Assembly: GCA_964655245.1 (NCBI GenBank)
Contig: CAZZLQ010000002.1
Span: 18,310-82,309 of the forward strand
Reading direction: 5' to 3'
Origin: JBEIHI01 sp964655245
GTDB taxonomy: Bacteria; Bdellovibrionota; UBA2394
DNA: 64,000 nt
Below, in pieces: positions 1 to 8,006 of the stretch (its first letter is position 1; each line of letters begins with the position of its first letter). The notes under the pieces were generated by a model that was not told the origin of the DNA, ran no database searches, and saw only the letters and a list, made by a program, of their open reading frames with translations. Made by a program: the position numbers and the translations under genes.

Positions 1-2
1 AG

Positions 3-2795
3 TTAATCATCCCCCCCGTTCGAGAGCTCATCACCACATCCGAGCGCTGGAGCAAAGCTAAAGAGCGCATCAAAGACTACGGGGACTCAAGAGGAGTTGG
101 CTTTGATGAGCGAGAGAAACTTTTCTTTGATCTAGAAAACAATCGGGACGTTCTTGAGCCTCGCTGGCTTCTTCCTGCATTTGAGGAACAGCTTGAGACT
201 CTTTTTGATTACCTTCCAAACAAAATTCCTCTCGTTTGGGTGGACCCCGAAGAAGCTCGCGAAGACTTTGAGCGCGCTCAGCGCGACGATGCACGATCAT
301 TTGAATCACTGAACAAACTTGCCTTTCCTTTGGAACAAACGATCGACCCACTCTCAGATCTTCTCAACAAATCGGGCTCAGAGCTTCGATCCCTTGTTTC
401 GGCGAAAGGCCTTGGATATCAAGTCGAAGGCCTTGAGACGCTGCGCGATCGGCTGGTCAAATCAAAATCTTTCGGCCCCCTTGAGTCTCTTTGTCTTGAT
501 CTTGCGGATAAGGGCATCAAAACCGATCTCATCATCAACTCTCCCAAGCGCCGAGAGGCTCTCCTCGAAAGCCTTGAGAAAGCACGAAGTCACATACGAT
601 TTCATGATGGCCCACCTTTTGATGGATTTGTTTCAACAACATTTCAGCGCGCATTTATTACAGAGCGAGATATTTTTGGCGTTAAGCGCAAACACAGTGG
701 ATCTGCTCAAAAAACAAAAGAGGATTTTCTTCGGCAGTTTTCCGATCTTGTCGACGGCGACTATGTCATCCACGAGGATCATGGGATCGCTCGATATCAT
801 GGACTTCAGCAACTCGAAATCAACGGCGGAAAAACCGAGTTTCTCGTTCTCGAATATGCAGACAACGACCGGCTTTATCTTCCCGTCTATCGATTGGACA
901 AGCTCTCCCGCTATGTCAGCGATGAATACGGCTCCCCACGACTTGATCGGCTTGGCTCAACCGCTTTTGCAAAACGGAAATCAAAAATACGAGAAGACAT
1001 TCTTCGTATCGCACACGAACTCTTGCAGATCGCAGCTGAGCGTCGGCTCAGCCGCGTTGAACGACAAAAATACGATGAAGCCAAGCTTCGCGCCTTCGGG
1101 GATGCGTTTGCGTACGACCTGACAGGCGATCAAGAGCAGGCCGTCCAGGAGATTCAAGAGGATCTCAACAAAAATCATCCCATGGATCGACTCATTTGCG
1201 GAGATGTTGGGTTTGGCAAGACCGAGGTTGCCATGCGAGCGGCCATGATTGCACTCCTTCGAGGACAGCAAGTAGCCCTTCTTGCGCCTACAACAGTTCT
1301 TGTTGAACAACACTACCGAGGCCTTCAAAGAAGATTTAAGGATTTCAATTTCAAAATCGAGCGCCTCTCACGGTTCGTTTCGGCAGCTGACCAAAAAAAG
1401 ATCGCGGATCGCCTGAAAAAGGGTGAGGTGGATCTCGTCGTCGGAACGCACCGGCTTCTGGGCTCTGACATCGAGATGAATCGTTTGGGGTTATTGATTG
1501 TAGATGAGGAGCAAAAGTTCGGCGTCAAACACAAAGAGCGTCTGAAAAAAATGCGAGCTCAGGTCGACATTTTGACTCTCTCTGCCACGCCCATTCCTCG
1601 AACGCTTCAGCTGTCGGTTTCTGGCATTCGGGAGCTGAGCCTGATTACAACTCCACCTGAGAATAGAGAATCAGTCCGAACTTTTGTGGCAGGATTTGAA
1701 GAAAGCCTGATTCGATCGGCGATCGAGCGAGAACTAGCACGAGGCGGACAAGTGCTGTTTGTTCACAACAGAGTGCAAACGATTGATGCTCTTTCACAGA
1801 AGCTGCGTGCGTGGATGCCCAAACTTCGTTTTGTTGTTGCTCATGGACAGATGAAGGAGACTGACCTTGAGCAGCGGATGATTGAATTCATCGAAGGCAA
1901 AGCTGAGCTCTTGCTCGCAACGTCCATCATCGAAAACGGAATCGACATTCCGACTGCCAACACGATTTTAATCGATCACCCTGAACTGTTTGGTTTGAGC
2001 AACCTCTACCAATTGCGCGGCCGGGTGGGCCGAAGCTTTCAAACCGCTTATGCCTACTTTCTCGTTCACGAGGAAACGCGCCTGACGCCCGAGGCCTCAA
2101 AACGGCTTCAGGTCATTCAAACCTACACAGAGCTGGGCAGTGGTTTTAACGTGGCGACTCACGACATGGAAATCAGAGGCTCTGGTAATATTTTAGGCGA
2201 GGAGCAGTCTGGTGTGATTGCGGAGGTTGGGCTTGAGCTTTATACACAAATGCTTCAAGAGACGCTTCGCGAGATTCAAAATCAAAAACCCACAGCTCCT
2301 CTGCCCGAACTCAATACTGGATACACTGCCTTTATCCCCGAGTCCTACATCCCGGATGCGAGCATCCGAATTCTCACCTACCGCCAACTCAATCGAGTTC
2401 GATCGCCTGCTGAGCTGGGGGAGCTCGAAGAGGAGCTGCTCGATCGATTTGGCTTCTATCCACCCGAGCTTGAGAACTTCTCTCAACTCATTAAGATTCG
2501 AACGCTGACAGTGCCTCTCAAGGCGCAGGCCATTGACCTTTTCCCCGGCCGGATGACGATTCAACTTGGACCCGACACGCCCCTTGAGCCCAAAAAGCTA
2601 CTGCCACTATTGGGCAAAGAGCTGAGTATAGACCCCAAAGGCCGCCTTTCTTACGTCTTTGAGTCCGCGATCAAAAAGCCCCAAGAAGCCACTTCGAGCA
2701 AAGGAAAGCCGCCAGAGTTTGAGGATTTCGAGCGATGTCGTGCCCTGATCAAAAAGCTCTGCGATTTAGCGCAAGTCTCCGTTGAGAATGTTTAG
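3..2795 (+). CDS. mfd: Transcription-repair coupling factor Mfd (5'-partial)
   Basis: ATP-driven DNA translocase that removes RNA polymerase stalled at lesions and recruits UvrA. The frame is open from base 3, so about 930 C-terminal residues are visible and roughly 200 N-terminal residues of a normal 1150-residue Mfd lie outside the window. A GTG at 240 is internal, because upstream codons still read as the UvrB-like module (PPVRELITTSERW). Visible in order: remainder of the UvrB-homology module, the RNAP-interacting (CarD-like) domain near nt 750-950 (GDYVIHEDHGIARYHG), Walker A GDVGFGKTE near nt 1200, a DEEQ box near nt 1504, LSATPIPRTL (motif III), helicase C domain with QLRGRVGR, and the C-terminal D7 region. 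It overlaps the next gene slightly. UvrA, UvrB and UvrC are all encoded later in the window. Confidence 0.97.
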   Translation, partial: LIIPPVRELITTSERWSKAKERIKDYGDSRGVGFDEREKLFFDLENNRDVLEPRWLLPAFEEQLETLFDYLPNKIPLVWVDPEEAREDFERAQRDDARSFESLNKLAFPLEQTIDPLSDLLNKSGSELRSLVSAKGLGYQVEGLETLRDRLVKSKSFGPLESLCLDLADKGIKTDLIINSPKRREALLESLEKARSHIRFHDGPPFDGFVSTTFQRAFITERDIFGVKRKHSGSAQKTKEDFLRQFSDLVDGDYVIHEDHGIARYHGLQQLEINGGKTEFLVLEYADNDRLYLPVYRLDKLSRYVSDEYGSPRLDRLGSTAFAKRKSKIREDILRIAHELLQIAAERRLSRVERQKYDEAKLRAFGDAFAYDLTGDQEQAVQEIQEDLNKNHPMDRLICGDVGFGKTEVAMRAAMIALLRGQQVALLAPTTVLVEQHYRGLQRRFKDFNFKIERLSRFVSAADQKKIADRLKKGEVDLVVGTHRLLGSDIEMNRLGLLIVDEEQKFGVKHKERLKKMRAQVDILTLSATPIPRTLQLSVSGIRELSLITTPPENRESVRTFVAGFEESLIRSAIERELARGGQVLFVHNRVQTIDALSQKLRAWMPKLRFVVAHGQMKETDLEQRMIEFIEGKAELLLATSIIENGIDIPTANTILIDHPELFGLSNLYQLRGRVGRSFQTAYAYFLVHEETRLTPEASKRLQVIQTYTELGSGFNVATHDMEIRGSGNILGEEQSGVIAEVGLELYTQMLQETLREIQNQKPTAPLPELNTGYTAFIPESYIPDASIRILTYRQLNRVRSPAELGELEEELLDRFGFYPPELENFSQLIKIRTLTVPLKAQAIDLFPGRMTIQLGPDTPLEPKKLLPLLGKELSIDPKGRLSYVFESAIKKPQEATSSKGKPPEFEDFERCRALIKKLCDLAQVSVENV

Positions 2796-3705
2796 TTTTG
2801 CGATGATAATTCCCCATATGTTGAGGTTCATCTGCCTGCCTGCTGTTTTAGCCCTCTGTTCCGCCTGTGAACGACGACCCAATCCCCCCAAAGTTGAAAA
2901 CGGATCTGCCATAGCTCGCATCGGGGAAAAGATTGTTACAGACAAAGATCTTTCGAAAGCGCTCGACTCGATTAAGAAAAAATTTCCCCGTGAGTTTTCT
3001 GCCCACCCAGAGAAAAAAAGTCTTGTTGAGCAGATGATCAATATCGAGCTGCTCTTTGAGGCGGCAATGAATGCGGGGCTCCAGGATGAGCCTGAATATA
3101 AAACCCGACTAGCTGATCTTTACATCGAAAAACTCAGTGAGAAGGCCCGATCCTCGATAAAGGATTCGGATCTCCTCGCTTTCTATCAGGAAAACAAAAC
3201 CGCTATTGATCAGGTATCAGCCCGGCACATTCTTATGAAGTCTCAGGATCGCTCGAAGCTCGAGCAGCTCCGAGGCGATTTGCTTAAAGATCCATCAAAA
3301 TTTCCTGAGTTAGCAAAACAATATTCAGTCGATGGGTCAGCTTCTCGCGGGGGCGACCTGGGGCTTTTTTCTTTTGGCATGATGGTTGAGCCTTTTTCGC
3401 GAGCAGCCTTCGCCCTTAAGGCTAAGGGCGACATCTCGCCAGTGATCGAGTCTCAATATGGCATTCATCTCATTCAGCTGGTCGATGATCATCGAGGATT
3501 TGACAAGAACAGGGCTGCAATCGAGGCGTTCTATACGAGGAAGGCCCAATCGGACTTACTTCAAAAAGAGGTCGCCCGTCTTCGCTCTCAAAAGAAAATA
3601 GAGATTTATGATGAGGCTCTTCAAAAAATGTCCCCCCTTCCTGAAATTATCAACCAAGATCCTAGCGAGACGATGAAGATCAATGTGCCCTCGATCCCTC
3701 AGTAA
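2788..3705 (+). CDS. PpiC/SurA-type peptidyl-prolyl isomerase, probable lipoprotein
   Basis: Envelope folding factor: parvulin-type prolyl isomerase, about 305 residues. The N-terminus is hydrophobic and ends in a cysteine (LALCSAC), suggesting a lipoprotein, though the lipobox is not ideal because the -3 residue is Cys. A SurA-like helical N-domain (VNQ-type 'IARIGEKIVTDKDL') is followed by a parvulin core with the two conserved histidines: VSARHILMK and GIHLIQL, plus GGDLG and the 'PFSRAAF.L..GDIS' stretch, so it should be catalytically competent. Start is uncertain: ATG codons at 2788, 2803 and 2818 are all possible and none has a strong ribosome site; 2788 overlaps the mfd stop. First of three related genes in a row. 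Confidence 0.85.
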   Translation: MFSFAMIIPHMLRFICLPAVLALCSACERRPNPPKVENGSAIARIGEKIVTDKDLSKALDSIKKKFPREFSAHPEKKSLVEQMINIELLFEAAMNAGLQDEPEYKTRLADLYIEKLSEKARSSIKDSDLLAFYQENKTAIDQVSARHILMKSQDRSKLEQLRGDLLKDPSKFPELAKQYSVDGSASRGGDLGLFSFGMMVEPFSRAAFALKAKGDISPVIESQYGIHLIQLVDDHRGFDKNRAAIEAFYTRKAQSDLLQKEVARLRSQKKIEIYDEALQKMSPLPEIINQDPSETMKINVPSIPQ

Positions 3706-4609
3706 GCTCTTGTTCATCGCTCTTCTGACGGGCGGCTGCTCTCTGCCACCATCCAAGAGCACGCCGATTGCTCGTGTCAATGGAAGCGAGGTGACCCTTG
3801 GTGACTATCAAGATTTGATGGAAAGTCTGCGGCCCAAGGAAGGAGTCGATTCGAGCGAGAAAAAGGCAGAGCTTCGAAATCTTGTGATCCGAACTTTGAT
3901 TCGACGAGAGGTCGTAGTAACAGAGGCCAAGAAGAAGGGAATCACACTCTCCAGCGAGGAGGTTCAAGAGGGGCTTAAGAAGTTTAAGGATGGCTACTCT
4001 GAAACGTCATTTGAACAGAGCCTCTCTGATCAAATGATTGACGCCAACATCTGGCACAGAAATGTTGAACAGAGTCTTTTGATCGAAAAGCTCTTTGATG
4101 AGTCCGCCCCCAAGATTCCCCCTCCTTCGAATCGAGAGCTGATGGAGTTTTTCGAAAGAAACCGCCATCTCTTTCAAAAGAAGGCGAGCGTTCGAGCACA
4201 ACATATTGTTGTCGCCCAGCAAGCCTTGGCCGATGAGATTCGCAGCAAGCTCAAGAAGCGCCCGCAGGACTTTGTCTCACTTGCGAAAGAACACAGCAGC
4301 GGCCCCGAGGCCCAAGACGGCGCCATCATTCAAGTCGACAAGGACACACTGCCGGAAGCTCTCGACGACGCCCTCTTTTCTCTGAAGATCGGGGAGACTT
4401 CTGCCGTCATTCAAAGTCCGTACGGCTTTCATCTCTTTAAGATTGTCTCCCGCTCCCCGGCTCTCAATTTGGACTTTCAACACGTCAAGGAGCAGATCGC
4501 CGCCAAGCTGACTCGACAGCGCAAGCTCGAGTGGATTGATCGCTTCGAAGAGAAGCTCATCCGAATGGCAGATATTGAGTACAATCGGGACCTTATAAAA
4601 AAGCTGTAA
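3683..4609 (+). CDS. PpiC/SurA-type peptidyl-prolyl isomerase lipoprotein
   Basis: Second parvulin-family folding factor, 308 residues. The ATG overlaps the 3' end of the previous gene by 23 bases, implying translational coupling. The N-terminus is a short lipoprotein signal (LLFIALLTGGC). Then come a SurA-N-like helical domain starting near 'IARVNGSEVTLGDYQDL', and a parvulin domain with both conserved histidines (VRAQHIVVA; YGFHLFKIV). The linker 'SSGPEAQDGA' replaces the usual S..GGDLG loop. It most likely acts in the periplasm on outer-membrane proteins together with its two neighbours; the client is unknown. Confidence 0.86.
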   Translation: MCPRSLSKLLFIALLTGGCSLPPSKSTPIARVNGSEVTLGDYQDLMESLRPKEGVDSSEKKAELRNLVIRTLIRREVVVTEAKKKGITLSSEEVQEGLKKFKDGYSETSFEQSLSDQMIDANIWHRNVEQSLLIEKLFDESAPKIPPPSNRELMEFFERNRHLFQKKASVRAQHIVVAQQALADEIRSKLKKRPQDFVSLAKEHSSGPEAQDGAIIQVDKDTLPEALDDALFSLKIGETSAVIQSPYGFHLFKIVSRSPALNLDFQHVKEQIAAKLTRQRKLEWIDRFEEKLIRMADIEYNRDLIKKL

Positions 4610-4666
4610 AATCCATTACTTATCGGGCTCCCCATTGGGCCCCAGAACGTGCTATAGAGGAGCACT

Positions 4667-5584
4667 ATGATGATTGGAGCTCTTTCGACCCTTTTGATTT
4701 ACATCGTGGATCCGACTGCCGGCACTTCTTCTGCCTTTTCCGAGAAGATCGAAGCGCGAGTGGGCAACAAGATCATTACCTCATCTGATCTTGATGGGAT
4801 GGTTCAAGCGCTCAAACAGTCTGCTCAAAACCAACCTCAAGACTTGGTACGAAAGAAAGCCCTCGAAACACTGATCGACCGCTCCCTCATTAGTATCTAT
4901 TTAACCCAACTGGGCGCACCGATTACCGATCGCGAAGTTGATCAGAGAATCAACGCGATCAAATTTCAAAATAACATTACTTCTCAAGATGATTTCCGAA
5001 GCCTGCTCCAAAAGCAGGGGCTCACCTTTGAAGCCTTTCGCGATCAAGTTCGATCTCAAATGGAGTACATGCAGTTCGTAAATTTCATGCGAAGAGATTC
5101 CAATCAGAGCATTGAAGAAAAAGAGCTTCGAGCTCTGTTTCAAGAAAGAGCCAAAGACTTCGCTTCAAATTATGAGCTGGAGCTTCAAGAGTGCAGCATT
5201 CCTCTCACTCGCGAATCAACTGAGATAGACCAGATCATTTCGAAATTCACCGCAGCCCCGCAAAAGTTTGACGAATGTGTCGCCACTCTCAGCCAGAGTC
5301 CTTCAGCCTCAGCTTCCGGTGGAAAGATTGGAAAGTTTAAAATTGGCATGCTTCGCGAGGACATCGAAAAGCTCGTCTTCGAGGCGCCCAAAGGTGCAGT
5401 GGTCGTTGTTCGACAACCCGGAGCGGTTCAACTCATCAAAGTTTTAGATCGGGCCGATGTCGGCCCCCAAAGCTTCGAAAGCGCAAAAGAGCGATTGAAA
5501 GCTCGTCTTCAAGAAGAGCGCCTTCAAAAAGAGATCGAAAAAAAGCTCACCGAGCTCAGAAATTCCACCTATATACAAATTTGA
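4667..5584 (+). CDS. SurA-like periplasmic chaperone with degenerate parvulin domain
   Basis: Third SurA-type gene of the cluster, 305 residues, preceded by a clear ribosome site (AGAGGAG, 5 bases before ATG). A hydrophobic N-terminus serves as signal or anchor, followed by 'IEARVGNKIITSSDLDGMV', a classical SurA-N start. The helical SurA-N domain is well formed, but the parvulin domain has lost both histidines: the first site reads LELQECSIPL and the second reads GAVQLIKVL where the family has GxHLIKV. It is therefore probably a chaperone without isomerase activity. The 57-base gap from the previous gene could hold its own promoter. Confidence 0.85.
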   Translation: MMIGALSTLLIYIVDPTAGTSSAFSEKIEARVGNKIITSSDLDGMVQALKQSAQNQPQDLVRKKALETLIDRSLISIYLTQLGAPITDREVDQRINAIKFQNNITSQDDFRSLLQKQGLTFEAFRDQVRSQMEYMQFVNFMRRDSNQSIEEKELRALFQERAKDFASNYELELQECSIPLTRESTEIDQIISKFTAAPQKFDECVATLSQSPSASASGGKIGKFKIGMLREDIEKLVFEAPKGAVVVVRQPGAVQLIKVLDRADVGPQSFESAKERLKARLQEERLQKEIEKKLTELRNSTYIQI

Positions 5585-5607
5585 TTCGTATCTGTTAGCC
5601 TCTTGAA

Positions 5608-7002
5608 ATGCTTCGGCTCATTTGCTGGCTGTCCGGTCCAGCTGTGTTTTTATTCCTGGGATTCTTTGTTCCACTGGAGAGTCTTTCCTTTCAGGCGAGA
5701 GTTGTTCTTGCAACGCTGTCCTGGATGTTTGTCTGGTGGCTACTCGAGGCCGTTCCTCTTGCGATCACAAGCCTGTTGCCCCTGATCACCTTTCCAGCCT
5801 TCGACGTTGCTAACCTCAAAACCGTAGCTGCCTCCTATAGTGCGGAAGTCATTTATTTATTTCTGGGTGGATTTCTTCTCGCCCGAGCGATTGAAAAGTG
5901 GAATGTGCACCTCATTCTTGCCAGAAGAGTTCTCGGTCATGAGGCCCACTCACCTTCTAGGGCGCTGCTATTGTTTATCGGACTGACAGCCTTTATCTCG
6001 ATGTGGATCTCAAATACCGCAGCAGCCCTTGTAGTTCTCCCTCTTGTTGCAACACTTCATCATCCCGACCCCAAACAGTCTGTGCGAATGCAAAAGTCCT
6101 TTCGGCTCGCTGTTGCCTATGCTGCATCTGTTGGCGGCATAGCGACCCTCATTGGCTCCCCTCCCAATGCCATCATGGCCTCGATTGCTCAGCAACAGCT
6201 CGGCGTGAAGATTAGCTTTCTCGATTGGATGCTCTTTGGAGTGCCTCTGGCGGTTATAGGCTGCTTCATTGTTTGGCTTTATCTCTCTCGATTCGCATTT
6301 CCCATTCAGGGCACAGAAGAAGTTCGCGTCCTCACTGAAACCGATTCCTACACTACTTTAAGCCCCGCGCAGAAAAGAGTTTTGATCGTCTTTGCTGCGA
6401 CTGTTGTCGCTTGGATTACAAGCGGAGCTCTCTCCTCTTCGGCTTTCTCAGATGCCTCCATTTCGATGATGGCGGTGATCGCCCTGTTCAGCCTTCCAAG
6501 TGGCGAGGGCAACCATCAAAAAATTCTCTCCGCAGAGGATCTCCTTTTCGGTGGCTGGCCCGTCCTTGTTTTGTTTGGAGGCGGCCTTGCTCTTTCGATG
6601 GGGATTGATCGCTCAGGCCTTGGCACAATGATTACTCATTCACTTCACGGACTTTCCAGCCTCTCTCCTTTCATCGTTGTGGTTTGTCTCACAGGATTTC
6701 TGATTCTCCTGACAGAAATTTCTTCAAACACCGCCATCGCCGCCATTTTTGTTCCGCTGGTGCTCGCGCTGGCACCCGCCGTAGGGCTCCCCCCGCTCTT
6801 AGCTATGATGGCTGTCACGATGGCCGGCTCTCTCTCGTTCATGCTACCAATGGCCACTCCGCCCAATGCTGTTGTGTTTGCCTCAGGCGGCCTAAGTATC
6901 CGCGAAATGATCAGATGCGGAATTGGACTCAATATTCTTTTTTGGATTGTGATTTCACTGAGCGTTTGGTTCCTACTGCCAATCGTTTGGACATTCCAAT
7001 AA
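5608..7002 (+). CDS. DASS/SLC13-family sodium:anion symporter
   Basis: Inner-membrane carrier of the divalent anion:sodium symporter family (dicarboxylate, sulfate or phosphate type), 464 residues, about a dozen hydrophobic segments. Both family SNT signatures are present: ISNTAAA near residue 135 and SSNTAIA near residue 372, each in a re-entrant hairpin context, and GGxxLAxAIEKWNVH and the ATPPNAVVFASG box near the C-terminus also fit. Substrate cannot be decided from sequence. No obvious partner gene; it lies between the folding factors and pdxA with a short 23-base upstream gap and a weak ribosome site. Confidence 0.9.
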   Translation: MLRLICWLSGPAVFLFLGFFVPLESLSFQARVVLATLSWMFVWWLLEAVPLAITSLLPLITFPAFDVANLKTVAASYSAEVIYLFLGGFLLARAIEKWNVHLILARRVLGHEAHSPSRALLLFIGLTAFISMWISNTAAALVVLPLVATLHHPDPKQSVRMQKSFRLAVAYAASVGGIATLIGSPPNAIMASIAQQQLGVKISFLDWMLFGVPLAVIGCFIVWLYLSRFAFPIQGTEEVRVLTETDSYTTLSPAQKRVLIVFAATVVAWITSGALSSSAFSDASISMMAVIALFSLPSGEGNHQKILSAEDLLFGGWPVLVLFGGGLALSMGIDRSGLGTMITHSLHGLSSLSPFIVVVCLTGFLILLTEISSNTAIAAIFVPLVLALAPAVGLPPLLAMMAVTMAGSLSFMLPMATPPNAVVFASGGLSIREMIRCGIGLNILFWIVISLSVWFLLPIVWTFQ

Positions 7003-7046
7003 ACCTCTCGATCCAAAACCCAAGCCCCCTTAAGATAGAGAAGATC

Positions 7047-8006
7047 ATGGAAGAATTCCGCCTAGCGGCCACAGTTGGCGACCCCTCATCGATTGGACCT
7101 GAAGTTGCCATTCAAGCTCTCCAAAAGTTTTTCTCAACCAAACGATCTTGCAGTGTTCAGCTCTTTTTGCCGGAGCAAACAGCACTTCGATATCGCTCGG
7201 CGCTTCGAACTCTCAAATCAAAAAGGCGTGTTGAGGTGGTTGAAGTCTTGGGTCCACATTTCAATCTGCCCGGAAAGCATTCCGCTCGATTGGGACTAGA
7301 AGCTCTCCGACTCGCGACTGATCTCTGCATTGAAAAGAAGGCTGCAGCCCTCGTCACAGGTCCTTTAGATAAAAATCTCTGTGCCCAAGTGAACAAGGGC
7401 TTTCGGGGTCATACGGAGTACCTTCAAGAGCGATGCAAAGTTCCTAAGACGACAATGCTTCTGTCTGGAGGCCAACTCCAGGTGGCGCTTGTGACCACAC
7501 ATCTTCCACTCTCTCAAGTTCCGAAGGTGCTCAGCTCTCAAAAGATTATTGAAACGACTCTTCAGGTCTATGATCACCTGAAATCTTTCTTTCCGAAGCC
7601 TCGAATTGCCGTAGCCGCCCTTAATCCTCACGCCTCGGATGGGGGTCTGTTTGGCAATGAGGAAAAGCTGATCATTGAACCGGCCATCAAGAAGCTCAAA
7701 AAGAAAATCCCTCAGATTGCTGGGCCATTTCCAGCCGACTCCCTCTTCGCTAAATCGTTTCACTACGATGCAGTGATTTGCCAGTACCACGACCAAGGAC
7801 TCATTCCGCTCAAGATGCTTCACTTTTATGATGCCGTGAATGTGACACTTGGGCTACCCTTCCTAAGAACCTCTGTGGATCATGGAACGGCTTTTGATAT
7901 TGTAGGCAAGGGTCTTGCCTCTTCACAGAGTTACTTCAATTCCCTCGAGTATGCTTATGAATGGGTCCGAGCCAAGCATTCAAATCCGCGGCGCAAGAGA
8001 ACATAA
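7047..8006 (+). CDS. pdxA: 4-hydroxythreonine-4-phosphate dehydrogenase PdxA
   Basis: Oxidises 4-phosphohydroxy-L-threonine in the DXP-dependent pyridoxal phosphate pathway. 319 residues, close to the usual 330. Start at ATG 7047 is supported by a purine-rich ribosome site (AGATAGAGAAG) and by the standard N-terminus 'LAATVGDPSSIGPEVA'; the frame is open further upstream but that segment overlaps the transporter gene. The three metal-binding histidines are visible in RGHTEYL, VTTHLPLSQVP and TSVDHGTAFD, and YHDQGLIPLK is canonical. The 3' end overlaps uvrA by about 50 bases. PLP-dependent HemL and GcvP are encoded in the same window. Confidence 0.96.
   Translation: MEEFRLAATVGDPSSIGPEVAIQALQKFFSTKRSCSVQLFLPEQTALRYRSALRTLKSKRRVEVVEVLGPHFNLPGKHSARLGLEALRLATDLCIEKKAAALVTGPLDKNLCAQVNKGFRGHTEYLQERCKVPKTTMLLSGGQLQVALVTTHLPLSQVPKVLSSQKIIETTLQVYDHLKSFFPKPRIAVAALNPHASDGGLFGNEEKLIIEPAIKKLKKKIPQIAGPFPADSLFAKSFHYDAVICQYHDQGLIPLKMLHFYDAVNVTLGLPFLRTSVDHGTAFDIVGKGLASSQSYFNSLEYAYEWVRAKHSNPRRKRT

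Noticed and set aside
240..240. GTG as the start of mfd
   Set aside because: Upstream codons from base 3 read as conserved Mfd sequence, so the gene is cut by the window edge.
319..1122. 267-codon plus-strand frame within mfd
   Set aside because: Out of frame with a clearly coding mfd and rich in Ser/Leu without any recognisable motif; it is a shadow frame.
4625..4650. GGGCTCCCC/GGGCCCC palindrome before the third SurA-like gene
   Set aside because: Imperfect stem and no T-run; not a convincing terminator.
7915..7956. Upstream extension of uvrA (MPLHRVTSIPSSML)
   Set aside because: Overlaps pdxA and precedes the conserved UvrA N-terminus; ATG 7951 or 7957 fits better.
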